Shown: positions 43,487 to 52,394 of the stretch, one piece after another
Layout of the letters: every line of letters begins with the position of its first letter
Numbering within the stretch: the stretch's first letter is position 1
Assembly: GCA_030849465.1 (NCBI GenBank)
Contig: JARVLF010000017.1
Location: 186,001-250,000 of the forward strand
Source: Moesziomyces globuligerus
Lineage: Eukaryota; Basidiomycota; Ustilaginomycetes; Ustilaginales; Ustilaginaceae
Reading direction: 5' to 3'
Length of the DNA stretch: 64,000 bases
Notes under the pieces: generated by a model
The model's input: the letters and a program-made list of their open reading frames with translations, nothing else
Database searches by the model: none
Told to the model about the DNA's origin: nothing
Translations under genes and position numbers: made by a program

Positions 43487-46357
43487 ATGATCATGTCTCG
43501 CTCACGCGGCAGGCAAGGCGCGGATACGCCTCCCTCTTACCACGAGCCACCAGCAGACGCCGACCCTCGGACCGCCGCTCAGCTTGGCTCTCCAACGACG
43601 CGCGACGCTGCCAAGATGCACGGCACGTTGCAGCCGTGGCTGGGGCTGCGGGCACGGCTCGTGCTGTCGCCGATCTCGGTTGCGCTGATCGCGGTGGTCT
43701 TTGTGGGCGCGCGCCTGCTCGGGGCGTCGTCGGACGTCTCGACCTCGATCGGCAGCACCAAGCTCAAGCTGCTCGCCGCGTGCGATGCGGTCGAGGAGCG
43801 CGCCTCGCTCGCCGCCTCGCTGCCGCACCTCATGTCGGCCTCGGTCAACGCGCACGTCGCGCAGTCGGTCACCGCCACCGTACACGGCGCAGGTCGCATC
43901 TTCGACCTTTCGCTCACCGCCATCGAAAAGACGCTCGGCTACATGGTCCACTCGTACCGCTCGCTGCTGCTCTGCTTCATCGAGCTCCTCGTCCGCGGCT
44001 CGCTCGCCGTCCTCATCGAGGCCGCCCAGCTCGTCTCGCAGGCGGTCAATTCGGCAGCCCTCGGCATCCGTGCCGCCATCCAGGATTCCGTCCAGGGCGT
44101 CAATGCGATCCTCGCCACGGCTGTACAGGGCGTCAACGACGTCGTCGGCGTCTTTGGACACAAGATCTCGGCTCCCGCCATCGCAGTGCCGAGCCTTGCC
44201 GCGCTGGAGGACATTCAGCTGCCCCACGAGATTCAGGACGGGCTGCTCAAGCTCAACCAAAGCCTCCCGACGTTGCAGCAGCTGAGAGAGACCATGGATC
44301 GGCTCATCCAGACGCCCTTCGAACAGATGCGCCACGACGTCAACGCGACCATCGCCGGCTTCAGCTTCGACGATGCCATCCTGCCCGTGCCCGAGAGACA
44401 GAATCTGTCGTTCTGCCATACGATCGATACTACGCCCATCGACAAGCTCGGCCACGAACTCGCCGTCGCCGCCCGCTGGGGCCTCGCACTGCTGGGCCTC
44501 GTTGCTGTTGCAGTTGTGCTCGTCTCGATCGTCAACGAGTGGCTAGCCTGGCACAAGGAGCAGCAGGGCATCCGTCGGACTACCGCGCTCTGGCTCGCTC
44601 AACAGCAACAGTGCGAGATGCCTGAAAAGCACGCAACGGAGACGGGGGCTGGGAAGGTGCTGGAGGAGAGGGAGGTGATGTCGCTCTTGACGATCTCGCG
44701 CAGTGCACTGTCGCATACGATTGTGGCGGGAGCGTGCGGACGGATGGGAGTGCGCAGTCGGTGGGCTCAGGATCGGGTGGTGTGGCTGTGTGCGCTGCTC
44801 TCGCATCCGGCAGCGCTCGCGTGTCTGTATACGGGCGTGCTCGGCCTGCTCTGCGTGGCTCTGCAGACGCTCCTCGTTCGACGTCTTACGCACCACTACG
44901 TGGCGTTGGTCGACGACTCGCTCACCGGTCTCGAGGACGAGGTGCTCGCACTCGTCGAATCGTCCGCCCGCAACGCCTCGGTCGCCTTCGCTGCCTCGGC
45001 CAATGCAGTCATCAGCGAGGTCCAGGAGGAACTCAACACCCACGTCTTCCGCTGGGTCGACACCACCACGCTCACCATGAACGCGACGCTCAACCAGTTC
45101 TTGGACGGCATCACCGACACGCTCACCACCACCTTTGGCTCGACACCCTTCAACGCACCGCTCCAGACCTTTGTCCAGTGCATCCTCGGTCAGAAGATCC
45201 GCGGCATCGAAAAGGCGCTCACTTGGATCCACAACAACGCCCATGTCGAATTCTCCCTCGTAGAAGACGATGTCTTCGTGCCGTCGGCGCTCCACAGGGA
45301 TGCCGTGCTCCATCCGATAAGGACGGCTCTGCTCGGAGATGGCGGCGACGATGCAGGCGGGTTGGCAGGTCATGTCGTCGGCAAGTACCTCCGGCATCTC
45401 GAGCAGGAAAAGATCTTGTTCGCCGCGCTCACCGCCGTGTACCTCGTCGTCGCCCTTGGCGGGATCCTTGTCGTCGTCTACGCAACGATCGTAGACAGCA
45501 GGTATAGTCAAGACGCATTCGAGGATAGAAGCGAGCCGGCAGCCGAGATGGAGGAAAAACCTCCAGTCGACGGACCAGCGCCCGAAGCGCCACGCTGGGC
45601 CCGTTTCATCTCAAAGCTGCGCAAGGCGTCCGACGATACAGTCTCGGACGATGGCAAGCATCCGCAAGTATCGAGCACGCACGTCAGCCGGAGTGTGCAT
45701 GACAGCCTGCTGGCTGAATGTCTGCGTGCTGCGCCCACGCGCACGCACGTCGCCAAGGACAGCATCTCGTATCCCTTCCAGATCCACTCGTCGTTCAGCG
45801 CCCAACCCACGTACACCCTGTCCGCGCATCGACCTCGTGGTCCTAGCCACTCTCGCCGGTCTACATCACCACCGTATCGCCGCAGCGCGATGGAGACGCC
45901 GACGCCGAAGGAGCGCAGCTCGTGGCTCTCGTTCCTCGTCGCCCAGTCCAGCGCCGACGCTGCGCGCCCAGAGGAGTCGGTGGCCGAAAGCGCGCACGAC
46001 AAGTTCGAACGCCTCTTTGGCTGCTCCCCCGCAGCATCGCCCACGTCGCCGCGCTTCGAAGCGAATCTCTCGGCCCCGCCAGCTTCGGGTCCGAAGCATC
46101 GACGCACGGTGGACCTCCTGCTCACGCACGACTGGATCGGAGCCAGATCGCCCGTCCCGCAGACAGAGCAGCATCGCGCTCCGAGTCAAGGCGCTCCAGG
46201 CAAGGAGGAAACGGCCGTGGAGCTGGTGCGCGCAAGTCGAGGAGCAGGTGAGAGCGCAGCAGAGGCGGATAGCTATCCCTACGACCGCAGACACGCCGAG
46301 CGCGCGAGGCCCCACCGCCAGCCCTCGGCGCAGTCGATCTCGTTTTACGCTTGGTAG
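43487..46357 (+). CDS. PRM1: Prm1, plasma-membrane fusion protein of mating cells
   Basis: Intronless, 956 aa; a second Met is two codons in. Hydrophobic segments lie at about 58-79 (LVLSPISVALIAVVFVGARL), 155-178, 331-352 (GLALLGLVAVAVVLVSIVNEW), 431-462 and 643-670. Two long extracellular-type regions rich in helices and NxS/T sites lie between them. The block QPWLGLRARLVLSP before TM1 and the repeated four- to five-TM layout with VQGVNDVVGVFG fit the Prm1 family. The C-terminal 290 residues are hydrophilic and Ser/Arg-rich, longer than in yeast (661 aa total). Prm1 promotes plasma-membrane merger between mating partners and protects against lysis (family knowledge). Three ACAAAGGGA-type sites 200-310 bp upstream suggest induction by the pheromone pathway, whose MAP kinase is also in this window. 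Confidence 0.88.
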   Translation: MIMSRSRGRQGADTPPSYHEPPADADPRTAAQLGSPTTRDAAKMHGTLQPWLGLRARLVLSPISVALIAVVFVGARLLGASSDVSTSIGSTKLKLLAACDAVEERASLAASLPHLMSASVNAHVAQSVTATVHGAGRIFDLSLTAIEKTLGYMVHSYRSLLLCFIELLVRGSLAVLIEAAQLVSQAVNSAALGIRAAIQDSVQGVNAILATAVQGVNDVVGVFGHKISAPAIAVPSLAALEDIQLPHEIQDGLLKLNQSLPTLQQLRETMDRLIQTPFEQMRHDVNATIAGFSFDDAILPVPERQNLSFCHTIDTTPIDKLGHELAVAARWGLALLGLVAVAVVLVSIVNEWLAWHKEQQGIRRTTALWLAQQQQCEMPEKHATETGAGKVLEEREVMSLLTISRSALSHTIVAGACGRMGVRSRWAQDRVVWLCALLSHPAALACLYTGVLGLLCVALQTLLVRRLTHHYVALVDDSLTGLEDEVLALVESSARNASVAFAASANAVISEVQEELNTHVFRWVDTTTLTMNATLNQFLDGITDTLTTTFGSTPFNAPLQTFVQCILGQKIRGIEKALTWIHNNAHVEFSLVEDDVFVPSALHRDAVLHPIRTALLGDGGDDAGGLAGHVVGKYLRHLEQEKILFAALTAVYLVVALGGILVVVYATIVDSRYSQDAFEDRSEPAAEMEEKPPVDGPAPEAPRWARFISKLRKASDDTVSDDGKHPQVSSTHVSRSVHDSLLAECLRAAPTRTHVAKDSISYPFQIHSSFSAQPTYTLSAHRPRGPSHSRRSTSPPYRRSAMETPTPKERSSWLSFLVAQSSADAARPEESVAESAHDKFERLFGCSPAASPTSPRFEANLSAPPASGPKHRRTVDLLLTHDWIGARSPVPQTEQHRAPSQGAPGKEETAVELVRASRGAGESAAEADSYPYDRRHAERARPHRQPSAQSISFYAW

Positions 46358-46675
46358 CATCCGACTCCTGTAGATTCCAGTACTATCTAATCCAGACACT
46401 CGTTCCTGCTGCTTCTGCGGCTCTTTGGAGCAGGGGTGCTGTCGCTGCGATCCGGCGTCGTATGAGCACTGGTCTGAGGCAAGCAAGATCCATGGTGACC
46501 ATGCGGGAGTGAGCGCGGCCCTAACATGTGGAGGGCTTTTTCTCTGCTCTGCTGCCTGGAGCGTGTTGGTCTTGATGACCACTCGGCAGCTTGTCGACGT
46601 TATGCTCTTCATCCTTACCTCTGATCGCGTACAGTAGATCGTCTTAGCCGCCACGCCGACTCGCTCTGGTGGCTT
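46358..46675. other. Intergenic region between PRM1 and Ap4A phosphorylase
   Basis: 318 bp, 3' flank of PRM1 and promoter of the next gene. Nothing further recognised. Confidence 0.5.
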
Positions 46676-48043
46676 ATGCATAGAAGATTCGTACTCGGCT
46701 CGTTTCGTCCGATCTTCTGCTCTCGATCCGCCCTCTCGCCGCCTCTTTTTCCGCGCATCGTTCTGCGCGCCTTGGCATCTTGGCCGCCCACCACCACTGC
46801 CTCGTCCAGCATGTCGAACGCAGGCGCTGTGGCGGACTCGGAGCTCAAGTCGCTCGCCACCGAGGTGCGCAAGAAGTTCGATGTGGCGATCGCCGAGGGC
46901 GATGCGTTCTTCTACGCCTCGGACAAGGTGACGCTGCACACGTCCGAGTCGACGGGCGTCGCGTGGCAGATCCGCACGGTGCCTGCGCTGCTCAAGAAGC
47001 CCAAAGCCAACGGTGCGCCGGAGGAGCCCGAGGCCAAACCGCAGCAGAACAAGAGCGACGTGTTTGCGCCGCCGTACGTGCCGAACCTGCACGTCAGGCA
47101 GCTGGGCTCGGAACACGTGGTGCTGCTTAACAAGTTTTGCGTGGTGCCGCAGCACTTTCTCATGGTGACGCGCGAGTGGGCGTCGCAGGAATCGCCGCCC
47201 TCTCCCGCGACGCTTGCGCTCGCCTATCGCATCGTCACGGCACAGAGGTCTGGAAGTACCGAGCTGCTGGCGTTTTACAACTGCGGTAAGACCTCGGGCG
47301 CGAGTCAGCCGCACCAACATCTGCAGTTCGTCCAGTGCCCGCCTCTCGATACGACGGCAGAGCAAGCGGTGGAAGAGGGTCGTATCTCGCAGGAGGATCA
47401 GGACCGCATCATCGATGCTGAGCACAAGGTGCCGATCGAGGCGCTGCTGGATAGGATCGATAGGGACGGAAAGGAGCACGAAGCCGTGCATGCACTTCCA
47501 CTTCCCTGGCAGCACTTTGTCGCCCTCCTCGCCCCACCCGCTTCCGCACGCAGCAGCCACGACGAGATGCAGCAGTACATCGCCAACAAGTTCATGGGTC
47601 TGCTCGATGCGCTCTTCCGCGCACGCATGTTCGCGCACAACTCAGACGCACAGCCCACCAGCACCGCACGTCCGGCATTCAACCTGCTCATCACCCGCCG
47701 CGCCATGCACCTCATCCCGCGCGCACACGACGAGTTTGCAAACCTCCCCGGCAAGCACGCATCGCACGGCACGATCGCCAACCTCTCCATCAACTCGCTC
47801 GGTAAGTTGTCCCACGTCCTTACATAGGTATGGTCTCGCAGGGTCGAGGTTTGCTGACGAGCTCTTTGCCACTTGGCGGCGAGGAAAATAGGGTACGCTG
47901 GATTCATGCTCACGCGCTCGTTGGACGAGCAAGAGGCGCTCTGCAACCTGCCCGGGGGCGTGGAGGAGGTGCTTCGCACCACGGGCGTAGCTCCCGTCCA
48001 AGACGTCACCGTCCAAGCCGGCTTGCCCACCACCAACATGTAG
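46676..48043 (+). CDS. APA1: Ap4A phosphorylase (Apa1/Apa2 family)
   Basis: Exon 1 is 46676..47801. The 90-nt intron 47802..47891 has donor GTAAGT and acceptor AAATAG. Exon 2 is 47892..48043 (GYAGFMLTRS to GLPTTNM). The product is 425 aa from the first ATG. That ATG has a weak context (CTT ATG C), and its first 45 residues (MHRRFVLGSFRPIFCSRS...) are basic and Ser/Pro-rich like a mitochondrial presequence. The second ATG, at 46811 (AGC ATG T), gives 380 aa and matches the family start better (yeast 321). The HIT-like catalytic motif SQPHQHLQF is at about 211-219, after YNCGKTSGA. Conserved LLNKFCVVPQHFLMVTREW precedes it. The enzyme splits Ap4A with phosphate into ATP and ADP. Exon 2 carries the typical C-terminal GYAG block, so the splice is needed. 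Confidence 0.93.
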
Positions 48044-48215
48044 ACCTTGCGCGCATGCCACTTTTCTATCGGGCATAGACGAATGAGCAAAGAGGCAACG
48101 AGAAGCGATTTGCAAAAAAGGCAGGTGTATGGTACAATCGAAGTTTGAGTCTGGAACGAGCCGGTTTGGATGTTCGCAGCGCCTGAAGCGTGTGATACAA
48201 GGGAGGAAAGGGTTG

Positions 48216-48686
48216 TTACTTGGAGGTGATGGGGAGGGCTTCTTTGGAGATCTGGTTGGCGGCGTGGTTGGACTTGTCCGAGATGGCTGCCTGGACGGGA
48301 TGTTGTCTGCGGAAGTCCCAGACGCGGTAGAGCTGGGCGAGGCCGGAGCAGCCGACGAAGAAGTTGACCGCGGCGAGCGAGTAGTTGATGGGCGTGATGA
48401 CGAGCGAGTAGCGCACCCAGATCATGCCCGTCGCTGCGAGCGCCACATTCTGCGGCACCGAGATCTTGTCCGCAGGTCGCGACAGATCCTTCAGCCCCGC
48501 CGCCACCAGACACCACTTCATCAGAGGCGCCCAGAAGAACACTACACAAGACAAAGTCGCAACAAGGTCAACAAACGTCCTTCGCCCGGAGCGTGAAAGC
48601 GGCGTGTGCGGCAAGATCTTACCAGTCTTGGGCCCCGCAGGGTGGTTCATGAACGCCTGGAACTTGGATCCGCTTGCCGACGCCAT
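48216..48686 (-). CDS. MPC2: Mitochondrial pyruvate carrier subunit 2 (Mpc2)
   Basis: Exon 1 is 48686..48623 (MASASGSKFQAFMNHPAGPKT). The 81-nt intron 48622..48542 has donor GTAAGA and acceptor GTGTAG. Exon 2 is 48541..48216. The product is 129 aa, the same as yeast Mpc2. Joining restores HPAGPKTVFFWAPLMKW, the conserved first helix, confirming the splice. Two more hydrophobic helices follow (VALAATGMIWVRYSLVI, SLAAVNFFVGCSGLAQLYR). It forms the inner-membrane heterodimer with Mpc1 that imports pyruvate (family knowledge). The intron is a multiple of three and has no stop, so retention would insert 27 residues in frame. Convergent with the Ap4A phosphorylase gene, 172 bp apart. Confidence 0.95.
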   Translation of the reverse strand: MASASGSKFQAFMNHPAGPKTGKILPHTPLSRSGRRTFVDLVATLSCVVFFWAPLMKWCLVAAGLKDLSRPADKISVPQNVALAATGMIWVRYSLVITPINYSLAAVNFFVGCSGLAQLYRVWDFRRQHPVQAAISDKSNHAANQISKEALPITSK

Positions 48687-49074
48687 CTTGATCAGGGTTG
48701 GTGTGAGTATGTGCGGTGAGAACGGGAAGAGATGTGCCTGAAAGACGAACGTCGAATGCGGTGACGAGACACGAGAGGTGATGCGGTTGATGGTCCGAAG
48801 AGAACAGACCAGTACGAAGAACAGGTGTGATTGTGAGAAGCGATAGGTTAGCGGCTGCAATTCCAGTCTGTGCTCCCACTTCTTGCCGCGCTCCCCAACT
48901 TCCGGTCGAGTCAAGCGCTGCATCATATCGGGCGGATCGGGTCACCCCAACACCCCACCTCAGGAACGTGTAATTTTAACCACTCTGTTAGAGTCGCCGG
49001 CCACGGGTGCTGCTCAGACCAACACTCAGACCACGCCAGCGTCGAGCTTGAGATGTGGTGTGCATTGCCAAGCC

Positions 49075-49956
49075 TCATGAGGATGCAGGAGCGGTTGTGG
49101 CTATGGAAGATGCCGAGGCTGCTCGCACGCCCTGGATGATCTTGAGCTTGTGCGTGCGCGGGATGGTGTCGCGGAGGTACTCGAGATGCTTGGCGTGCAA
49201 TGCTGCCTGCTGCTGCGCGCCCTCGCCGCTCCATACCCGCCGCCTGCTGTCGCTGCCATACACCACAGTCCGATCCGGCAGCGTCTCAAACACCACCGCA
49301 TCCTGTGTGCTCTCCGATCCCGCTTCTGCGTCCTGCTCGGTCGACTGGCCTGGCTCTGTTGTCTCCGGCGCCGACTCATCATCGTGGTCAAAGAGGCTCG
49401 CCAGCTCGTCGTCCATGATCGGGCGCGGCAGCACGGTGCAACCAGCGCCGACGATGCTGTGCGATCCGACGGCAACGTTGTGCGCCACCTTGCTCTTGGC
49501 CTCAAAGACATTGTACGAGCCGACCGAGGCGGCCTCGATGCGGCAGCCGACCTCGAACAGGTTGGCATCGCCGATCCTGATGGGCTTCGAGGTGCGGTTG
49601 ACGATGATGGCCGTCTCCTCGATGATGCAGTCCGAGCCGATCGCGATGGGGCCCTGCAGCGCGAGGATCGTCGCCTTGGGGTGGATCACCGTGCCGCTGC
49701 CGACCGAGATCTCGCCGCGGAGGTCCGCATCCTGCGCGATGATGACGCGCGTGCCGACGATGAGGTTGTCGCGTCTGCAAGGCGTGGTGGAAGAGCGAGT
49801 GACGGAGACATCGCGTGGTTGCGCAAAGAGCGGTTGCAGGTAGTCGGTCGAGGTCAGCAGCTGCGGAGCGAGTCGAACGGTGCCATGCGCTGCGGGAGGG
49901 TGCGAGTGCTGGTCCGTGAGGATCCCGCTGCTCTGCAGAGCGCGTAGTAGCGACAT
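49075..49956 (-). CDS. Dynactin subunit 6 (p27/DCTN6-like), left-handed beta-helix protein
   Basis: Intronless, 293 aa from the ATG at 49956..49954. The frame extends eight codons without an ATG. Hexapeptide repeats run from about residue 60 to 165: VGTRVIIAQDADLRGEISVG, VIHPKATILALQGPIAIGS, IIEETAIIVNRTSKPIRIGD, VGCRIEAASVGSYNVFEAKS. These correspond to the gamma-carbonic-anhydrase-like beta-helix of DCTN6 at the pointed end of dynactin. A Glu/Ser-rich insert of about 35 residues (after PRPIMDDELASLF) separates the helix from the C-terminal VVYGSDSRRRVWSGE block, making it longer than animal p27 (190 aa). Dynactin supports dynein motility, including the endosome transport that carries Rrm4 in smuts (family knowledge). 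Confidence 0.85.
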   Translation of the reverse strand: MSLLRALQSSGILTDQHSHPPAAHGTVRLAPQLLTSTDYLQPLFAQPRDVSVTRSSTTPCRRDNLIVGTRVIIAQDADLRGEISVGSGTVIHPKATILALQGPIAIGSDCIIEETAIIVNRTSKPIRIGDANLFEVGCRIEAASVGSYNVFEAKSKVAHNVAVGSHSIVGAGCTVLPRPIMDDELASLFDHDDESAPETTEPGQSTEQDAEAGSESTQDAVVFETLPDRTVVYGSDSRRRVWSGEGAQQQAALHAKHLEYLRDTIPRTHKLKIIQGVRAASASSIATTAPASS

Positions 49957-50806
49957 GGCTGCGCGGACGTTGAGCAGCAACGATGGAAGAGGTGGTCAGG
50001 GTCGACTTACAGTGGGGCCATGTTGGCTTGCTGGGGTCCGTGCGGTGCTACGACGGCGACCGGCATCGTGCTCTCGCGCAGATTGTCGGGAAAGCTCCTT
50101 CGGGATGCAGTCCTGTGCTCTAGCTGCGCATTGTTCTCGCTGGTGTGCGTCGCGCTGCAGCCAACGCGCAGATGGAGGTGGGTCGCGACGAGGCTGGTCT
50201 GCACGAGCTCGGCTTCATCATGGCCGCCGCATCACGCCAAATGTTGGACTCCACTTTTCTTCGAGAACCCACCAAGGTTGAGTGTGCAGCGTCTCACTCT
50301 AACATGTTGAGTTTCGTTCGGCTCCAAGAGACATCGAGACTTGAGCTCTGTTTGTGGCGACCGCCAGACGAGCTGTTAGCGGCAAAGGACCTCAAGGACA
50401 CGGTGACTCTCCATTCAGTCAGCTGTATCAGGCCAGGCGGTGAGGAAAGGGAGAGAGAGGGGATTTGGCGAGTTCGGTAGAGGAGATAATGGCTGTCGAT
50501 GCCAACGATGGACTGGCTCATCGAATGGCCTTGGTGGTCATGTTGTGGGCGCCATGGTGGTCGCGGCTGGTGGTGTGGGCGCAAACCTGGTGGGTGCAAC
50601 AAAGGACTGGGCGCGCACTGAGACCCCGGCAAGCGGTAGCGCCTGCCCGGGCTCACTTCTTTCGTTCCTGATGCAGGGCGCGATCTGCCGTACGGCCTTT
50701 CTCCTATCCCGCAAAGACACATTCGAGCTTCTTCCCGTTCGGAAACCGACGTTGATCTGCAACTCCATTCCTTGATGTGATGACATGATTCTACAGTAGC
50801 AACATT
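49957..50806. other. Intergenic region, promoter side of dynactin p27 and 3' side of the Asn-rich gene
   Basis: About 850 bp. Several open frames of 65-140 aa overlap each other on both strands and none resembles a domain. No repeat or RNA gene recognised. Confidence 0.5.
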
Positions 50807-51507
50807 CTACTTGAGCATGCCAGCGAGAGCGCCGAGGCCGCCCGAGTTGCCGCCCCCGATGAGGCCAGCGAGCGCCGAGGGGTTCTTCATGGCGAGGCTC
50901 ATGGCCATCTTGGCCGCCTGGTTGACGGCGTCCTGCTTGTCGCCCTGCGCCTGGCCTTCGCCGTCCTTCTTGTCGTACAGGTCGGCAGCGTGGCTCATGG
51001 CGGCGCTCACCAGCTTCTGCTGGAAGCCGCCACCGCTGTTGTTGCTGCCGCCGCCGCCGAGCACCGAGCTGATGGCAGAGAGGCTGCGAGCGCCACAGAA
51101 AACAGGTGAAGACGGAAGTCAGTCTACACCGGTCTGGCATGAAACCGAAGCGTCATGTCTACTTACACGGCAGCGTTGCCGATCTGACCGGCCGAGTTGG
51201 AGCCAGACTTGTTGTTGACGTCGTCGTGGTCCTGCAGCAGCTTCTGCTCGTCCACGTTGTGGTTGCCGCCCTGGTTCTGCAGGAACGAAGCCGCCTGCGA
51301 GAAGAGCGAGCTGTCGTGGTTGCCCGAGCTGAAGTTCTGCGCAAGGCCAGCGAGCTGACCGACGTCAAAGCCGCCGTTGCCACCCTGCTGGTGCTGCTCG
51401 TTGTTGCCACCGTTGTTGTCGCCCTGCTGCTGCTTGTTGTTGTTGTTGTTGTTGTTCAGGAAGCCCTGGGCCATGTTGCCAAGCTGGTTGATATCGAAAC
51501 CCGACAT
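50807..51507 (-). CDS. Asn/Gln/Gly-rich small protein, 'beta-flanking protein'-like
   Basis: Exon 1 is 51507..51167, the 83-nt intron 51166..51084 (GTAAGT ... CTCGCAG), and exon 2 51083..50807. The product is 205 aa. The N-terminus MSGFDINQLGNMAQGFL is followed by a run of seven Asn then Gln/Gly/Asn-rich sequence. Two short helical blocks resemble each other (FDVGQLAGLAQNF; SLFSQAASFLQNQGG), and the C-terminal part is Ala/Met-rich (AAMSHAADLYDKK, AAKMAMSLAMKNPSALAGLIGGG). I recall similar fungal proteins named beta-flanking protein, function unknown; that match is from memory. No signal peptide. The splice is required because exon 1 otherwise ends at a stop overlapping the donor. Confidence 0.8.
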
Positions 51508-52394
51508 TTTGGAGATCAGATTAACTGTGAAAGGGACAAGAGAGCGTGGATATTCGTGGGTGCGTGTGGTGTGTGGGATGGTTGGGCGAGATGGGCTCGG
51601 ACGTTCTTATACTCCCGTGGGTGGGCTTCGACACACACCTCTTCCGACAGCTCATGCCGAAGAGCAACACACACACTGCTAAACTGAGACAGCGCCAGTG
51701 ACGTGTGACGTCGGGCGCATGCTCAGCTGCGTCGGCTAGTCCACTCGCTTAAAAAAGGTGTCTGCACTGCAGCACATTCACATTCTGCGCACGGCCCACC
51801 GCTTCGCTCTCTCCTTGGCCTCCTCCTTCTCCTCCTCTGCAACGCACAACTCGTTTGGAGCTGCGTGCAACTCGAAGCTTTCGGAAGCATCTGACGCTTA
51901 TCGGCCATTCGCTCGTTTCCCCTTGCGAGCGATGTGCAGCGAGTCCTCAGCATGCATCCCCAGTTCGCCGGCACGTCCCACTTGGCCGTGCAGCTCAAGC
52001 CTCACGTCGAGGGGCCAGGACATTCCCAGCCACTTGCCCCCTTCTGCACGCGTCTGCCCTCTCCTTGCTAGGCTGTGCCCCTCGCAGACTGCCCGCATGT
52101 CGACGAGGCCTAGAGCTCTGCAGTGCTTGGAACCCGGCTCGCACACATCAGCGAAAGGGAAATTCATGCTTAAGCATATGGTTGCCTCGATCTCACACTC
52201 CGTGCAATAAAAATTGACGCGTCGGTCGCGCCGCTCTTTACGCCTGCCAACCTCGAAAAGTGTTGATCTCGAAGCGACAGATGATGCATCCGAGTCGAGA
52301 TGGCGCACTCACCGCCTCACCATCATCAATAGCAAAGCCCGACTACGGCAACCTCTCGGCATAGAACTCTAGTGGCTGCTCGGTGCATGCTCTC
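51508..52394. promoter_or_regulatory. Divergent upstream region of the Asn-rich gene and the GCP gene
   Basis: About 890 bp between divergent genes. Small open frames (51758-52217) have no domain. An in-frame stop at 52362 bounds the GCP frame, so its first ATG is at 52395. Confidence 0.5.
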
